Shown here in pieces: positions 10,651 through 22,832 of a stretch of DNA of 64,000 nt. The position numbers were made by a program, and so were the translations under genes. The notes beneath the pieces are model-generated. The model searched no databases and had not been told where the DNA came from. It worked only from the letters and a program-made list of their open reading frames with translations. The stretch comes from Septoria linicola (lineage: Eukaryota > Ascomycota > Dothideomycetes > Mycosphaerellales > Mycosphaerellaceae), in the NCBI GenBank assembly GCA_024114885.1, contig CP099421.1, positions 1,364,001 through 1,428,000 of the forward strand, read 5' to 3'. Positions within the stretch are counted from its first letter, which is position 1, and every line of letters starts with the position of its first letter.

Positions 10651-11099
10651 GGCCCCGTCAGAATCAGATCTCCAAGAGCGTGTTCTAGTCCCAGAGAATG
10701 CATACATCAATAAAGAGCTAGTATACACCAGCTTTTCACGCTGCACGGCAATCCCATTAATCTTTCAGTTCCACCCGTCTCCAATGTCAGACAGTCGCTA
10801 TCCGCCTCCCTTTAGAAGCATAGCAAACCACATCCGTACACTAGTGCTCCACGTTGGATAACACAGTATGATCCCTCATCAGCCATTTCAACTGGGCCCA
10901 CAAATTCATTGCAAGTGCAAAAGTGAGCAGTTGTGCTTCCCTCTGGCCCAGAGTGAGGCCTGTCCTGATCATAGCTGCTACTTAGGATGTACGTCGAACA
11001 ATGCGATGGAGCCATCGCGATTTTTTGGTGCCAAATAAACCCAGTCGCCATTCCGACGATCAAAAGTCGGTCGCCAGGAACAATGCACACGCATCGCAA
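10651..11099. other. Convergent intergenic region
   Basis: This separates the 3' end of the small spliced gene from the 3' end of the YTH gene. No coding exon or RNA gene is visible. Confidence 0.45.
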
Positions 11100-14000
11100 T
11101 CAAGCATCAATACGAACGCCGTCGCGATGGGTTGTGTGGCTCCTAGAAGCAGCCGGTGCGTGGAAACTAAAGTTTGCCCGACCAGCATTGCTGTCTCCAG
11201 AGGCAGTATAGCTGGGCAGATTGCCCGAAGCGTGCTGGAGCGCCAGTGTGGCATTCTGTCCACGGCCATCATGCCTTGGCGATGAAACAAGGTCATCTAC
11301 GCTCTGCACTCGCAGGTCCCAAGAAGATTGGGATCTATGTGTCTGGCGCTGTGGTGCGCGCAAGGATCGTCCATCCTCAAAAGAGTACGGAGAGCTGAGC
11401 AAGGATGCCGAACAACTAGAGCTGTTCTGACTAGCTCGTGTTGGGGACAGGTTTGGACCGCTTCCGGACGAGCTTGAATTGGAGTCACCATGTTGGAAGA
11501 CATCGAAGTGCTCGGGTGACAGATTCTGAACAGGTCCGGAGGCAGACATAGACATCTCGAGCTCGACAGCTTGCAGCTCGATGTTGTTGCGAACGAGCTG
11601 CGCATCGATGTAGCGCCGATCTGTGCCCGATGCACCGACGGCCAGAAGCTGATGCTGCAAGTTCAATTTCTCTGCGTGGAGCATGTGGACTTGAGCCATG
11701 AGTTGGTGGCGTAGTGCGGATGGACCGAGAGTCATATTCGAGTCCATGTGGGCAGACTGATGGCTCAAGACATCACGGCCAGAGAGCTCCTCTGGAGCTC
11801 GTGACTCTATGCCTTGCGCCATCTCCTGGCGAAGCGAGAGACTGCGGTTGTAAAGATGCTGCGATGATCCATCTCGATCTAATGTAGTGGGGTGCGTAGG
11901 GGCGATGCTGTGTTCCAAGACATAATCGGTCTGCACCGGCATGCTGTTCATCGAGGCTGAGGGTGGGAGCATCGGCGGATCATCTGAGTTCGTTCTGGTG
12001 AAAGAGCCAAGAATACCCATTGATGCTGAGTGTTGCAGGCCACTGCGGCTGGCAGTCGAGGAAGAGAATGAGCCTCTTGAGCTAGCGGACGCTGTGGAGT
12101 GGTGGTTACTTGCAACGCCCATGGGTCCACTCCGACGGTCATCGTACATGAACTCCTTGCTGCGGCGCACGTCAAGACGCGGCAAATTCTGTCTTCGCGT
12201 CTTGCGAGAGATGAAAGTCGTGGGAGAGTCACGCCCAATGGATGCTGTCGAGGACCTATTGTCATAGCTGACTCCGCTCGACGGGATCGTGACCAGCCTG
12301 CCACTCGCATCGAAGGACACTGAGCCCAAGCTTGGTGGCTGCAATGTGTCGTTTTCGGCAGTGGACAACTTGCATAGTGGCGGAGCTTGAGCTGTATCGC
12401 TTAGGCGTCCGCGACTCGCCGGGGTAGGTGTGGCATCGTTCTCATCGTCAAAGGACTCTTGGCTCGACTCGTGGCGACCCAGATGCTGAGGCTGTTGACG
12501 CCACGACGTTTCGATATTGCCCCCCCTGAAACTACCACGACCACCACGTTGCCCACGGCTGGAAAAATTGCCTTTACGCTGGCTGTAGCTGAGGCCCTCG
12601 TGACGCTGGCCATCGCCGTACACCTTGGGATAACCGAGTATACTAGTCGTGGCGGGTGTCTCGACGTAATGCTGAATGACTGTGCGACCAGTTCCTGGAG
12701 GAAAATTCATACCGTTCCACATGTTACCGACTGGATGTTCGTTGCCCGGCTGGCGAATGTGCGTGAAGTGATGGTACGAAACGTCTTTGACGAAGACCCA
12801 GGTCACTGGAAAGGAGCTATATAAATTAGCCTTCACTCCAGGACAGCATCAGTCGGTGACTTACCCGGAGGACCCATGAGTTTCTGAATTCTCAGCCCAG
12901 CCTTCAATGAATGAGTTGGGGTCCCAAGGTCCAGATACTTCTGCCAGACCGGAGAACTTCTTGCTACCATTCACAGAGAACAGAAAAAGCACCTTCTCGG
13001 ATGCATCCACGCGTTCATTCCAAACACTCATGATACGTTCGCTGATTTTTGCCATCTGGGAACAGTGTAGACGCGTTAGAATTTGTTTCAAACTTGGGTC
13101 CATATTCACAGGGCAACTTACGACCGAGTATTTGCCTAGCCTAATCGAGGTAATGAGATTGTCAAGATGCTCGGTCTTGATATTGATGACGCGGCTCTGT
13201 TTTTGATCAGCTAAGAGCGGTCGACGACAGATGATGAGCGACTTACGTTGGCGGGCATTGAGAAGTGCTCTGGATTGACTGCAGCCAGAACTGTCAGCGC
13301 ACCCTTGTAAGTCTCTTCCCACTCTGCGTTGGGATCTTTCAGCGCACGACGCAAACAGCGAGCGTGCTGTCGCTCAGTCCATACATCGCCATGTGCGCCA
13401 TCTGGAATCTTGTTGACCTCGTCGCTGCACGTGGACGATTGCACCAATGCATTATCGAGAAGAGGGCGCTGAGTGTCACACACTGGCGAAGCAGCTTCGG
13501 CAGCTGGACGAGCTGATGTAGCGGATATTGGTGCACTGGATGTGTCGTGGACACTCCGGTCACTTCCATTTCTCTTTGTGGCTAGAGTCGGCCGCGAGAC
13601 AGCAAATGGGTGTTGGGGTAGTGGGTCCGTCTTCACTACCAGGCCACCTGTAGAGGTCGAGTTGTGGTACTCTTCAGTTTGTGTGTATCGTACAGCTGAT
13701 CCGGACGTCCGGAAGTCAAGCCGGTGATTGTCAGCGCGACGGCTGTCACCTTTGCCACTCGCGGACACACCCAGTCCACAGTTTGAGCCGAAGCTGCGAG
13801 GAGACGCAGTGAAGGATGGGTTACTGCGGTACGTTGGCGATCTCAAACTCTCCCAGGACGGTTTTGGTGGCAGGCCGGCGCTCCTGGCAGGTGCGTTTGT
13901 ACTCGTTGACCACATGTTGGATGCCACCAAGGGCGTAGGTCGAAGTGGCTTGCCATTAGTAGTCTGGTAATCTGCTCGATCGCGGGCTTGCGGGATAGGA

Positions 14001-14122
14001 GTATGACTTGACTGGTACTGTCCACTTCCACGCTCGCCGTTGGTGTCACACCCATCCATGGGTATGAAGTCGTTCACCTTGGGATCTAGTGGCGGCGACA
14101 ACGCGTTGCTGCCGCTCGCCAT
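11100..14122 (-). CDS. YTH-domain RNA-binding protein with an atypical m6A pocket
   Basis: Four exons rebuilt: 14122-13247, 13196-13122, 13055-12865 and 12816-11100, giving 952 residues. Introns are 50, 66 and 48 nt with GTAAGT donors; the third uses the TATAG acceptor because only it keeps the TWVFVKDV frame. The YTH domain spans about 285-455 and is recognised by VLFLFSVNGSKKFSGLAEV, the Trp at 370, PVTWVFVKDV and the HIRQPGNEHPVGN segment, all aligning to the YTHDF/Pho92 fold. Flanks are Ser/Asn-rich and disordered, and an RGG-like patch (RGQRGGRGSFRGG) follows near 475. Known YTH proteins bind m6A RNA in the cytoplasm or nucleus. Here the first cage Trp (KYSIW in YTHDF) reads KYSVM, and the SRD RNA-contact motif reads MWNG, so m6A binding is doubtful. 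Confidence 0.82.
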
Positions 14123-15885
14123 GATGTTGTGCTGCCTTCTGATGTGTCGGCAGGGGGCGTGCAGTCTGAGCTGGGTTGAACAAGGCAGCTGGTGTTGCCG
14201 ACCAGCTCGTCTTCTTCTGGGCGAAAATTCCGAGAGACGCGACGAGATGATCGCCAGTCCAAGTCGGCGGTATCGGGGGTGCAGTGTTTGTTGTCATAGT
14301 GAAGAAAAGTACATGCATGAAAACGCTGGTGGCCCAAGCTCTGTCGTTGTGACTTTGCTTCACTTTTCGCCACCACAACGCGCCGTAAGACTCCCACAAC
14401 AACGAGCTGCACCACCAAAAGCGCCAGCACGGAAGATACCACGATTCAAACATCGAGTTCTCAATGAAGCCATGTGTATTTGCGAGAACACGGCCGCCAC
14501 TTCCTGAAATGTGATCGTGTCACGGTCTGCCGCAGAGTGGGCGAGACGTGATCGTCCTGGCGATGCTTGAAGCAGTGCCATGGACAGATCGTGCACTGAT
14601 GAGAGACAGCTCTAAAGCGTGTGCTTGCATCTAGTCGTTCGCTCTGGTCGCAGCCGAGCTGGACTCACTCCGAAGCTTAGCGATCACCTGAGTATCAGCA
14701 TAGTTCGACGGGAACACCGTCACTTGGATGGTCAACCTTCCCACGATATTTCACGCCTTCCAGGCGCTACCTACTGCTGAGCCCGATCTTTTGTCACGGA
14801 GCATAGCGTAGCGCAGATACATACTTGCCGTTGCAGTACAACGAGTCTACCAGCCGCAACACGTACGAGACGCGCTGTCAGGCCTGCTTCACATCCGGCT
14901 CCTTATCAGCCCAACTTGCGGTTGTAGCTCCTACTGCTCACTCTGTTCTCTTCAGGACACTGTCAATTAGTGACATTTGGCTATGCCACTTCTTTCATGC
15001 TGACTGGGCGTCCCAAGCTGTCCCTTGCACCTCCCCGGAACAGGCGCCCATTGCGCGGGGCCATAGGTGGAAGTTCGGTGTCGTGGGCAGCAGCAGACTG
15101 AGGTCCGAATCGTCGCTGATAGCAATATCGTTGTAGCATGCTGAGGATTGCTGTTGGTCCAACCTTGGATGGAGATCTGGAGCGCGAACGGTCCTGATTT
15201 GCTCTCCACATCCCGACCTGCCACACTCTCATAGACCTTGCCTCTCACAATCTGGCAATCAGCTTCCCACGAATTTGCTTCATCATCATTTGGCGCTCTC
15301 GACATCAAGGAATGGCTATCCAACCGGCGAAGGATTAGCATCAGCGCCATAGTCTGAACGCCCGGTCGACAGCCGCGAACTAGAAGGCATTGCAGACTGC
15401 AAGTCCGCCTAGAGTCAGAAGATCTCGAAGCTCGCCTTCCTCGAAGCGTACATGAGCGTTGCTCTGGGGGGCGAGAACAAGCCTTCGCTGGTCAGCGCGA
15501 GTCGAAGTAGGGTGTCAATTGGTAATACTTGGCTGGAAACCAAAAGGAGGGAGCAGCGGACAATAGCGGAAGATGGTAATGAGGACATATCTGCATGTGC
15601 TTGTGGCCAGCTTAAGACCATGTCATCATCGTTCAAACGAGATTTCGTACGTCGTTTTAAACGCTGCGTAGATAATCAGAAGCTTCCTGAGTGCTCAAAT
15701 GGTCGAATCCATACGTTGCGCGTTCCTGCTGTTTGTAGAGTGGCAAGTGCGCCTGCCAGTATCCCTCCTTCCTCCATTGTGGCTTCGTCGAAGCTGCCTG
15801 CTACTGGCGCAATCTTCGCGTCCTCTCATTTTCAGTCTACATCAAACAAGAACATTTGACAGCTCACAGTCAGCAAGGCACAAGA
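14123..15885. other. Intergenic, 1.76 kb, divergent promoter region
   Basis: This lies between the divergent YTH and Hop1-like genes. Several 80-135-codon frames occur on both strands, but they overlap each other, lack motifs and have no supporting splice signals. It must hold both promoters; I see no recognisable control element or RNA gene. Confidence 0.5.
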
Positions 15886-18462
15886 ATGGCGACAAAACAG
15901 ATACAGAAGACCTGCACCACGCAGACCAAAACAAAGACAACCATCACTCAGAAGCAGAGCCTGGAGGTCGTCCAGACTTTGCTTCATGGTGGGGTGAGTC
16001 GCGTTCATGATGAGAATCCTGCCATTCATACGCTAATCGCGCGACCTCACAGCTCAGCAGCCTTGCATACTTGAGAATGTTCTTTGCGGAAAAAGCATTC
16101 GATACGCAGACTTACAGCGCAGGAAATCGCATGCCTTCATATCAGGACTACGTCAATGGCAAGCTTCCGAAACAGAAGAAGACCGAGACTGGGACCCACA
16201 CAGTCATGAAGGTGCTTCGTCGTACGCGAAGCAAGCGTGCCGATGCGTTCCTCGACTGGCTGGTGTGTTATCTGTATGCATGCTGCAGTCACTGAGCTAA
16301 CACTGCACAGGAAGAGGGCGCCTTCGTAGCTCTAAGGGAAGGGCGGCTCAGAGCCCTCCAGATATACGTGCATACAGACCCAGACCACAGAGACAGGGTT
16401 GTCGAGACCTACACTTTCACTATCAAGTACCATGACGATGGTCGAGGAGGCCGGCTGCTGGCTGGCCTTGAATTTGACAGCCCGGGTAAGGAAGGGTTTA
16501 CAGTCGAAGCCACAACCCGCGCTCTACAAGACATGCTGCTGCGCATCATCGACACCTGTCAGGGGCTACCGGACTTGCCAGGTGAGTCGGATGTGATGCT
16601 CGAGTGGTTAATGGCTGACGATAGTGCGCTCAGAACAGCGCTTCATCTCCATGGCGCTCTTCTATCCCGAGGATAGTAACGACATCAAGTTGAGGGGCTT
16701 CGAGGCGAGCACGATTGAGCAATTGCTCTTCGCCCAGGCTGAGGGATGGGAGAAGAACACACTCAAATTCGACGAGGTGCAGTCTGCTTTTCACAGGTAG
16801 GTCAAATCTTGTGTTTGATGGGCATACCAGAAGCTGACTTGGCTCCAGCGCCTCTCTGAGGGTGACTCATCTCGAGCATCCAGTGTTTCGAGGCCTTTCC
16901 TCGATAGCAGAGCCTGCTCGTATACCATCCAGGTTGGAGTATGTGCCTGACCAATCGAGAGAATCTGAAATCGTGGACATGCTCGAATCTCCAGCGGCCG
17001 TAAGCTCGGAGAAGACACCAACTACACTAGGACGAACGCCCTCGACAGTGTTTCCAGAAGAAACCACCGCTGCTGATCCCGAGACATTCGTTGCCACTCC
17101 AGCACCCACGTCCACATTGCCGGCACAGGTCGACGAAGAGGATGAACAGCGCATAGAAGAGACTGTCCCAATGCAGAATTCCCGTGTGACTTCACTGATC
17201 TTGCCGGAGAGCATCGACACTCAAGCCAGTGACGCGCCCAGGATGAAATCGGCGCTTCAACACATGCTGAGACCTGAGCACATCAGTCAAGGGGACACTC
17301 AGACACAAGCGCTGGGACAAGCTTCGAAAGGCATCGAAGCGACGCCAAGCGTGCACAACAGATTCGCAACACCGCTCATCAGGGCATCTGCCTCCGTGAA
17401 ACTACTACTCCTGCCGGAAGTCTTGGGACGCTTGAAAGAGAGGAAGTCTGAGCTGAGACTCAAGGCGCTTAAGCTAGCTGGCGTTACAGTAGCAAAGGCG
17501 AAGAAGATCGATGTGGTCCTCTGTCAATGCGGGCATGCAGAGGAGGAGGACGATATGGTAAGTGAGCATTGGACACGGCTTTTTGTTCTGATTACTGATC
17601 TTTCGAAGATCAACTGCTCTTTCTGCGGGACCTGGCAACATCTGCATTGTTACGGATTCACGGGTACTGACGATCCGCGATTGCCAGACGACCATGCTTG
17701 CTTCCAGTGCCTTTTGGGAGGTCACGATGACACACTGCTTGTGAACCTGAGAGAAGTCGCTCTCAAGCGTCGAGCTATGAGCTTTGCGCTCCAGCATGGC
17801 CTACAACGCAACAGAGAGGACCTCGCTAAGTCGATGGGTAAGTCGCGCTCGGTCTGGGCCAGAGTTCCGACTAATTACGTGATAGGCGTTTCTGTCAGCG
17901 TTGCAAAGGGCTTGATTGGACACCTACTGAAGGAAGGCTTTGTGCTCAGTCCAACTGCTTCACGCGGAAGTGCGCTGTCTGGTCTGAAGAAACCTCACTA
18001 TGTGCCGATCCACGAGGGGCCTGCACTTGACAAGCTACAGCGAGAGCTATTCGATCCCCTTACCCACATTGGCCAATTCGTGAGTGCAGTCGCTCTTCGT
18101 TAGCTCGTATTGTTACTAAAGAGTGGCAGTATGCGAACACTACAAGCCTCTCCACGACTATTACGCGCCAGCTCCGAGCTCTGAGATCGGCTAGCATGCC
18201 GCCGCCCGCCACCCCAAACTCGCCAATACCCGAACGTGGTGTCCATTTCTCACCCTCCAGCCGCATCATCGAGCGGCCCGTGACACCTTCGAGAACACTG
18301 GAGAAGCATCGCCAGCCTCTGTTGAAACGACCTCTGGATGAAGACATCTTCTCCACGCCAGCCAAGCGCCGGGCCACGGCAACGCCAGTCTTCCATCGGT
18401 TCAGGAGCGTGCAGACTGTAGGAGTTCTCAACGCGGACGGCCTATCCAGCCCAGCTTCTTGA
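15886..18462 (+). CDS. hop1: Hop1-like meiotic chromosome-axis protein (HORMA, PHD, winged helix)
   Basis: Eight exons: 15886-15993, 16053-16262, 16311-16581, 16634-16796, 16849-17557, 17609-17837, 17886-18079 and 18130-18462; 738 residues. Every intron is 48-59 nt with a good donor and branch, and all phases agree. HORMA domain about 20-250 (LSSLAYLRMFFAEKAF, FTIKYHDDG). Ser/Thr-rich linker 255-465 with four S/TQ sites clustered at about 375-405. PHD-type zinc finger about 475-525 (C-x-C, C-x2-C, HLHC, C-x2-C). Winged-helix-like segment about 530-615. Basic conserved-looking tail (TPAKRRATATPVFHRFRS). In yeast Hop1 this layout loads on meiotic axes, recruits Red1/Mek1 and promotes inter-homologue recombination after Mec1/Tel1 phosphorylation of the SQ/TQ cluster. 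Nuclear and meiotic use is inferred from the family. Confidence 0.92.
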
Positions 18463-19087
18463 CCAAACCGTTGTCTTGAGTGCTGTACTGTGAACTGCGC
18501 TGGTCATACCGGACGCGGTGGTCGGAGATGCAGTCCATCAGTTGACGACTCAATCGCGAATCACATCTTCCTGTGTACATCTACGGCTACAGCTTAGTAG
18601 TGACGGTACAATCTTACGCTTCGAGACATACATGTCATCAAGCACTGTGGCGGCGCAAGCGGCCTCAGGCGGAGGCGGTGGAATTCAGCCAAAGTTAGAA
18701 CGCCAAGTGATGGTCAATTCTTGGTACGCTCTCGACAAGCTTCTGGTTCTGAGCTTGTCATGCCCTTTTCATAGGTGCACAGCTCAGAGTCCACTTGCAG
18801 GACGCTCATAGCAAGCCAAAGTGGTAAGGTGAAGATACATCACTGGTTCGCAGACAGCGTACCCATTGTATATGCTTTACCAACGTCCGACTTGCTCTCG
18901 AATTTTTCGTACTTAGATAACCGTTCCCCAGTTCAACTCCCCATGTCTCCAACTTTGATAACTCAACTTCTGCTCATCGTACACAGACAGTTCTGTCGAA
19001 TCGCATCGCTCTCTGCTATCGGCCAACGCTTCGGTACAACCCACAAGAAAACATATTGTAGCAACTAGTGGCCCGCTCCAGCCGACT
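18463..19087. other. Intergenic between Hop1-like and MFS genes
   Basis: About 620 bp with no convincing coding exon. It should hold the 3' UTR of the Hop1-like gene and the promoter of the MFS gene. No motif recognised. Confidence 0.45.
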
Positions 19088-20872
19088 ATGAGTGCACCGG
19101 CCAACCCATCCGTGGGTGCGAAAAGGTGCGTCTTGGCTTTCCCCAGTCGTGTGGATGCGCACACAAAGACGGCTTGCCTCTCAGATACCACTCAGAGGCC
19201 AAGATGCCGTCCGTCGTTGGACCACATGCTGATGCCTCTTCGTTACAGTTCCGCACCTATTCCCGCTGGCGACTCCGTCCCCATGAGGGAAATGTCCGCC
19301 ACCACAGCAAGTACCGTCAACAAGAACAAGGTCTCTACGTCCGTAGCATCTGCCTCGCCTCGTGACTCCCAGGACGCACCTGTCGCTAAGAATGTCTTGG
19401 ATGAGAAACTCGGCTATGCCTGGACTGCACGGGCTTGGCCCTCCTGGAAGAAGTGGGCTGTCCTCACTGGCATGCTGCTGGTTCAGATCTCGCAGAACTA
19501 CAACGCCGCCGTGTACAACAGTGCCGTGCCGCAGATGCAGGAGAAATTTGGCATCACCGCCGCAACTGCCAGACTCGCGCAGATGATTTTCCTGGTCATG
19601 TATGCTTTCGGCTGCGAGCTTTGGGCTCCGTTCTCCGAAGAGTTCGGTCGTAAGCCTATGATTCAGGCCTCGATGACGCTAGTCAACATCTTCATGATTG
19701 TTGTGGCTGTTGCCCCAAGCTGGAGTGCTGTATTCGCCGCCCGTGCGCTCGGAGGTCTTTCCTCTGCTGGAGGCAGTGTCACACTGGGCATGGTCGCCGA
19801 CATGTACTTCCCAGAAGACCAGTTCCAGGCTGTGGCCTTTACTTGCTTCGGCTCCGTTGTGGGCTCGGTGATCCCACCCATCGTTGGCGGCACAGTGGTC
19901 GGAAGATACTCTGGCCTGGCTTGCATCTGGATCGCCGTCGCTATTGGTTTCTTCACCCAGATTGTCCATGCCTGCCTGCCTGAGACTCGCCCAGAGATCC
20001 GACTCGACCGAGAGGCCAAGAGAATGCGCAAGCTGGATCCTAATAACGATATTGTCGGCCCCATGGAGGCCAAGGGTACACTCATGCAGCGTCTCAACTG
20101 GAAGCATATTGGCGAGCTCATGTGGCGCCCGTACTGGCTCCTCTTTACAGAGCCTATCGTGCTGTTCCTCTCGCTCCTCTCCGGGTTCAGCGACTCCCTC
20201 ATCTTCTCAGGTCTCGACTCTTTTGGCATCATCCTCAGCAAGTGGAACTTCTCTGCTCAACAAGTCGGCTTTGCGTTCTTCGGCCTCGCTCTTGGGTATC
20301 TCATTGGTTACGGTCTTGGCGCCCTGCACTTCGCCCTCAACCCCGGCCGCAAAGTCAAAAACAACAGCATTCCAGAGCAACGCCTGTGGCTTCTGCTTTG
20401 GACAGTGCTTGGCCTTCCTATCGGTCTGCTAGGATGGGCTCTGACTTCTCTTGGTCCTGAGTATGGTGTCCACTGGATTGGCGCTCTCTTCTTCGTCCTC
20501 ATCATCGGCATCGCCAATTACGCAATCTATCTTCACACCATCGACTACCTGGTCGCTGCTTACGGCCCTTTCGCTGCTAGTGCGACCGGAGGGAATGGTT
20601 TTTGCCGGGACTTCCTTGCCGGTATTGCTGCGATCTACACTGTCCCGATGTACGAGAACATTGCACCCAACAGCGATTGGATGACAGTAACACCTACTCT
20701 CATGTTAGCTGGCATCGGCGCTGTCCTTGTCGGTCCAGTGTATTACTTCTTCTTTCGTGGTGCCAAGCTACGTGCCCGGTCGAAGTATGCGACATACCTC
20801 GAGAGGCAGCGAGAGCAAGAAGCAGCCAACGTCCAAGCTGCACACGGAGCCGTCGTGCAGCAGGAGACGTGA
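19088..20872 (+). CDS. MFS transporter, DHA1 (drug:H+ antiporter) type
   Basis: An intronless 594-residue protein. After about 110 polar residues, twelve hydrophobic segments can be traced (WAVLTGMLLVQISQNY to the last, AGIGAVLVGPVYYFFF), split 6+6 by a charged loop (about 300-345). The loop between TM2 and TM3 carries motif A as SEEFGRKP, and TM5 has the GSVVGSVIPPIVGG signature of DHA1 exporters. This family exports drugs, polyamines and small metabolites at the plasma membrane by proton exchange; the substrate cannot be read here. The first ATG gives a long unconserved-looking leader, so translation may start at an internal Met (MREMSATT, about residue 67). No metabolite cluster surrounds it. 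Confidence 0.87.
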   Translation: MSAPANPSVGAKRCVLAFPSRVDAHTKTACLSDTTQRPRCRPSLDHMLMPLRYSSAPIPAGDSVPMREMSATTASTVNKNKVSTSVASASPRDSQDAPVAKNVLDEKLGYAWTARAWPSWKKWAVLTGMLLVQISQNYNAAVYNSAVPQMQEKFGITAATARLAQMIFLVMYAFGCELWAPFSEEFGRKPMIQASMTLVNIFMIVVAVAPSWSAVFAARALGGLSSAGGSVTLGMVADMYFPEDQFQAVAFTCFGSVVGSVIPPIVGGTVVGRYSGLACIWIAVAIGFFTQIVHACLPETRPEIRLDREAKRMRKLDPNNDIVGPMEAKGTLMQRLNWKHIGELMWRPYWLLFTEPIVLFLSLLSGFSDSLIFSGLDSFGIILSKWNFSAQQVGFAFFGLALGYLIGYGLGALHFALNPGRKVKNNSIPEQRLWLLLWTVLGLPIGLLGWALTSLGPEYGVHWIGALFFVLIIGIANYAIYLHTIDYLVAAYGPFAASATGGNGFCRDFLAGIAAIYTVPMYENIAPNSDWMTVTPTLMLAGIGAVLVGPVYYFFFRGAKLRARSKYATYLERQREQEAANVQAAHGAVVQQET

Positions 20873-22832
20873 GATGATCGATCATCGTATCTTTAAGGCT
20901 TGAGTGAATGGGGACAAGTCATCCACCGCAACAGCAGTAGCATCAAAAAGTGTAGCAAAATCGGCAGCGTACTCGACAGCATGCTACGGAGGGAACAGCT
21001 TCGATTGTCGACGCAAATGCATGGGGCTGGGCTTTCGTTCGAGCGTGGGACGTTTCTTTCCAGCGAGGATTGCCTGATATGGGAATGATGTGTAATGTGT
21101 TCAGTGATAGCCACATATACGTTTCGAGAACGTTCCGCTCATGATAGCTGACACCTATTCTTGCACGTAGCCTGGTGGTTTGACACAGACACTGGTGCTC
21201 TAGTGAATCTGTTCGATTTCATTGGAGGTGCTCTTCCTCACGTTCGAGGATCGCGTTGCTTCGTAGTCGCAGGGAGGTTCTATAGTATGTCAGATTTTGA
21301 ATGACTATGGTTGAGTACCTCAGTGTTTAATAGTCTCGAAAGCCAGTCCATAGACAGCATGAGGTCCAGCCTCTCTACGACTCCGAGCTTGCTTTCAAAG
21401 GGCCTTCGTATCATCATCGTGTGTCGAGACCTGGCCTACCCGTGCTACTAAGTAGTCCCTCTGTGTGGAATAGCGAGAATGGACGATAGCAATCACTTGC
21501 GAGCCTCTGAAGGCGAGGACTTGTACCATCGTTGCTTGCGGAGATCCGGTCACTTTCGTGTCTGACATCACTCCGAGGGCCAATGGACCCATATCAGGCT
21601 CCATTTCTGCTATGTAGTGAAGAAGAAAAGGTTGACATAATATCAGGGAAATCCTGGACTACATAGGAGCAGTGATATGCCTGGCCCTGTAGCCATCCAC
21701 GTACAATCATATTGAGTGGAAGTGTAATGGCGGACAAGAAGTGTTGGTCGATGTCGGACAACGGAAGCTCGGGCTCCAGAGCTGTGCACAGTGACTATCA
21801 ACTTCGTCCGCCAAAAAGCGACCTCAGCCTTACTTCAGGTGGATCTATTCCCGATGTGAGTATTGATCTCACGCACGACATTGAGACGGCATGAGAGCCT
21901 TGTGGTCGGCTCTTGAGAACACACACTAGAATTTTACTCCAAGAATATGTGCTTTAAGCGTACCACAGGCGGAGAAATCGTTACCAAGGGCTTCAGCACA
22001 ATAAAGCTGAAAATCCGACTATTGCACAGTGGCACGACACCTGGCTGATTCTTCGTGTTTAGGACCCTCGGGAGCTGGAGCATGATCTGATAGACGATCA
22101 ACGATCGTGGCCATTGAGCTGCAATTACACTGCTTTGTCCGAATTCTTGGTCACCTATCAGCCTCGACTTGAGCACACCCATCATTTGCAAATAGCACAG
22201 CGACCAAGTCAATATCCCGACGGTGATTCTGTGCCATGGCTTCGCCCTGGACGTAGACTTTTATTGTCCTTGATGTATCATTCGCTTATCGTATCTCATC
22301 GATTGTGAAGGCCCTGTCATCGCCCACTTCCATTCCGTGCTTGTGGATGACCTGACATGTCCGGCCTTCGTTCGATGGCCAGAATCCTGCATGTGGAATT
22401 CTCACCGCATATTGGCTCCGCTGATACTGACAGTGGATGGGGTGCGGTCATAATTTGATGCAGTGTTGCTGGCAGCAAGATGCACCGTTCGTGATGGAAA
22501 GTGCATTTCCCGCCGACGTCAGCTGACGGACCGAGCTCCTGGCGCCCAGTGTGAGAACATCGCATTGCACTACTGCTTCTCAATCTATACTGCATACCAC
22601 ACTCACCTTAATTATGGAAAGCTTTCTCTTCGGGTGACACGTTCACAAGCATGGCAGATTGCACACAATCGGGATGACCAGCCGGTCGGGCCTGTCTCTC
22701 AGACATGGCGCCGCCACAATGCAGGCCAAGAAGGGCATCACAATCGGCAGTGGGACGATCTAGCTCCCGTTGATGGGCTCTCGCCTGAACAGGCCATTTT
22801 ACGTACGCAGCTGAGTATACAACGCGAGTGCG
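20873..22832. other. Intergenic, nearly 2 kb, no gene seen
   Basis: The longest gene-poor stretch in the left half. Only short frames occur, on both strands, without motifs or supporting splice signals. No transposase, terminal repeat or RNA gene recognised. Confidence 0.5.

Noticed and set aside
14046..14453. Overlapping minus-strand frames upstream of the YTH start
   Set aside because: They do not join the YTH frame through any good splice pair, and the composition is not protein-like.
14825..15859. Several 100-135-codon frames between the YTH and Hop1-like genes
   Set aside because: They occur on both strands over the same bases, with no motif and no supporting splice signals.
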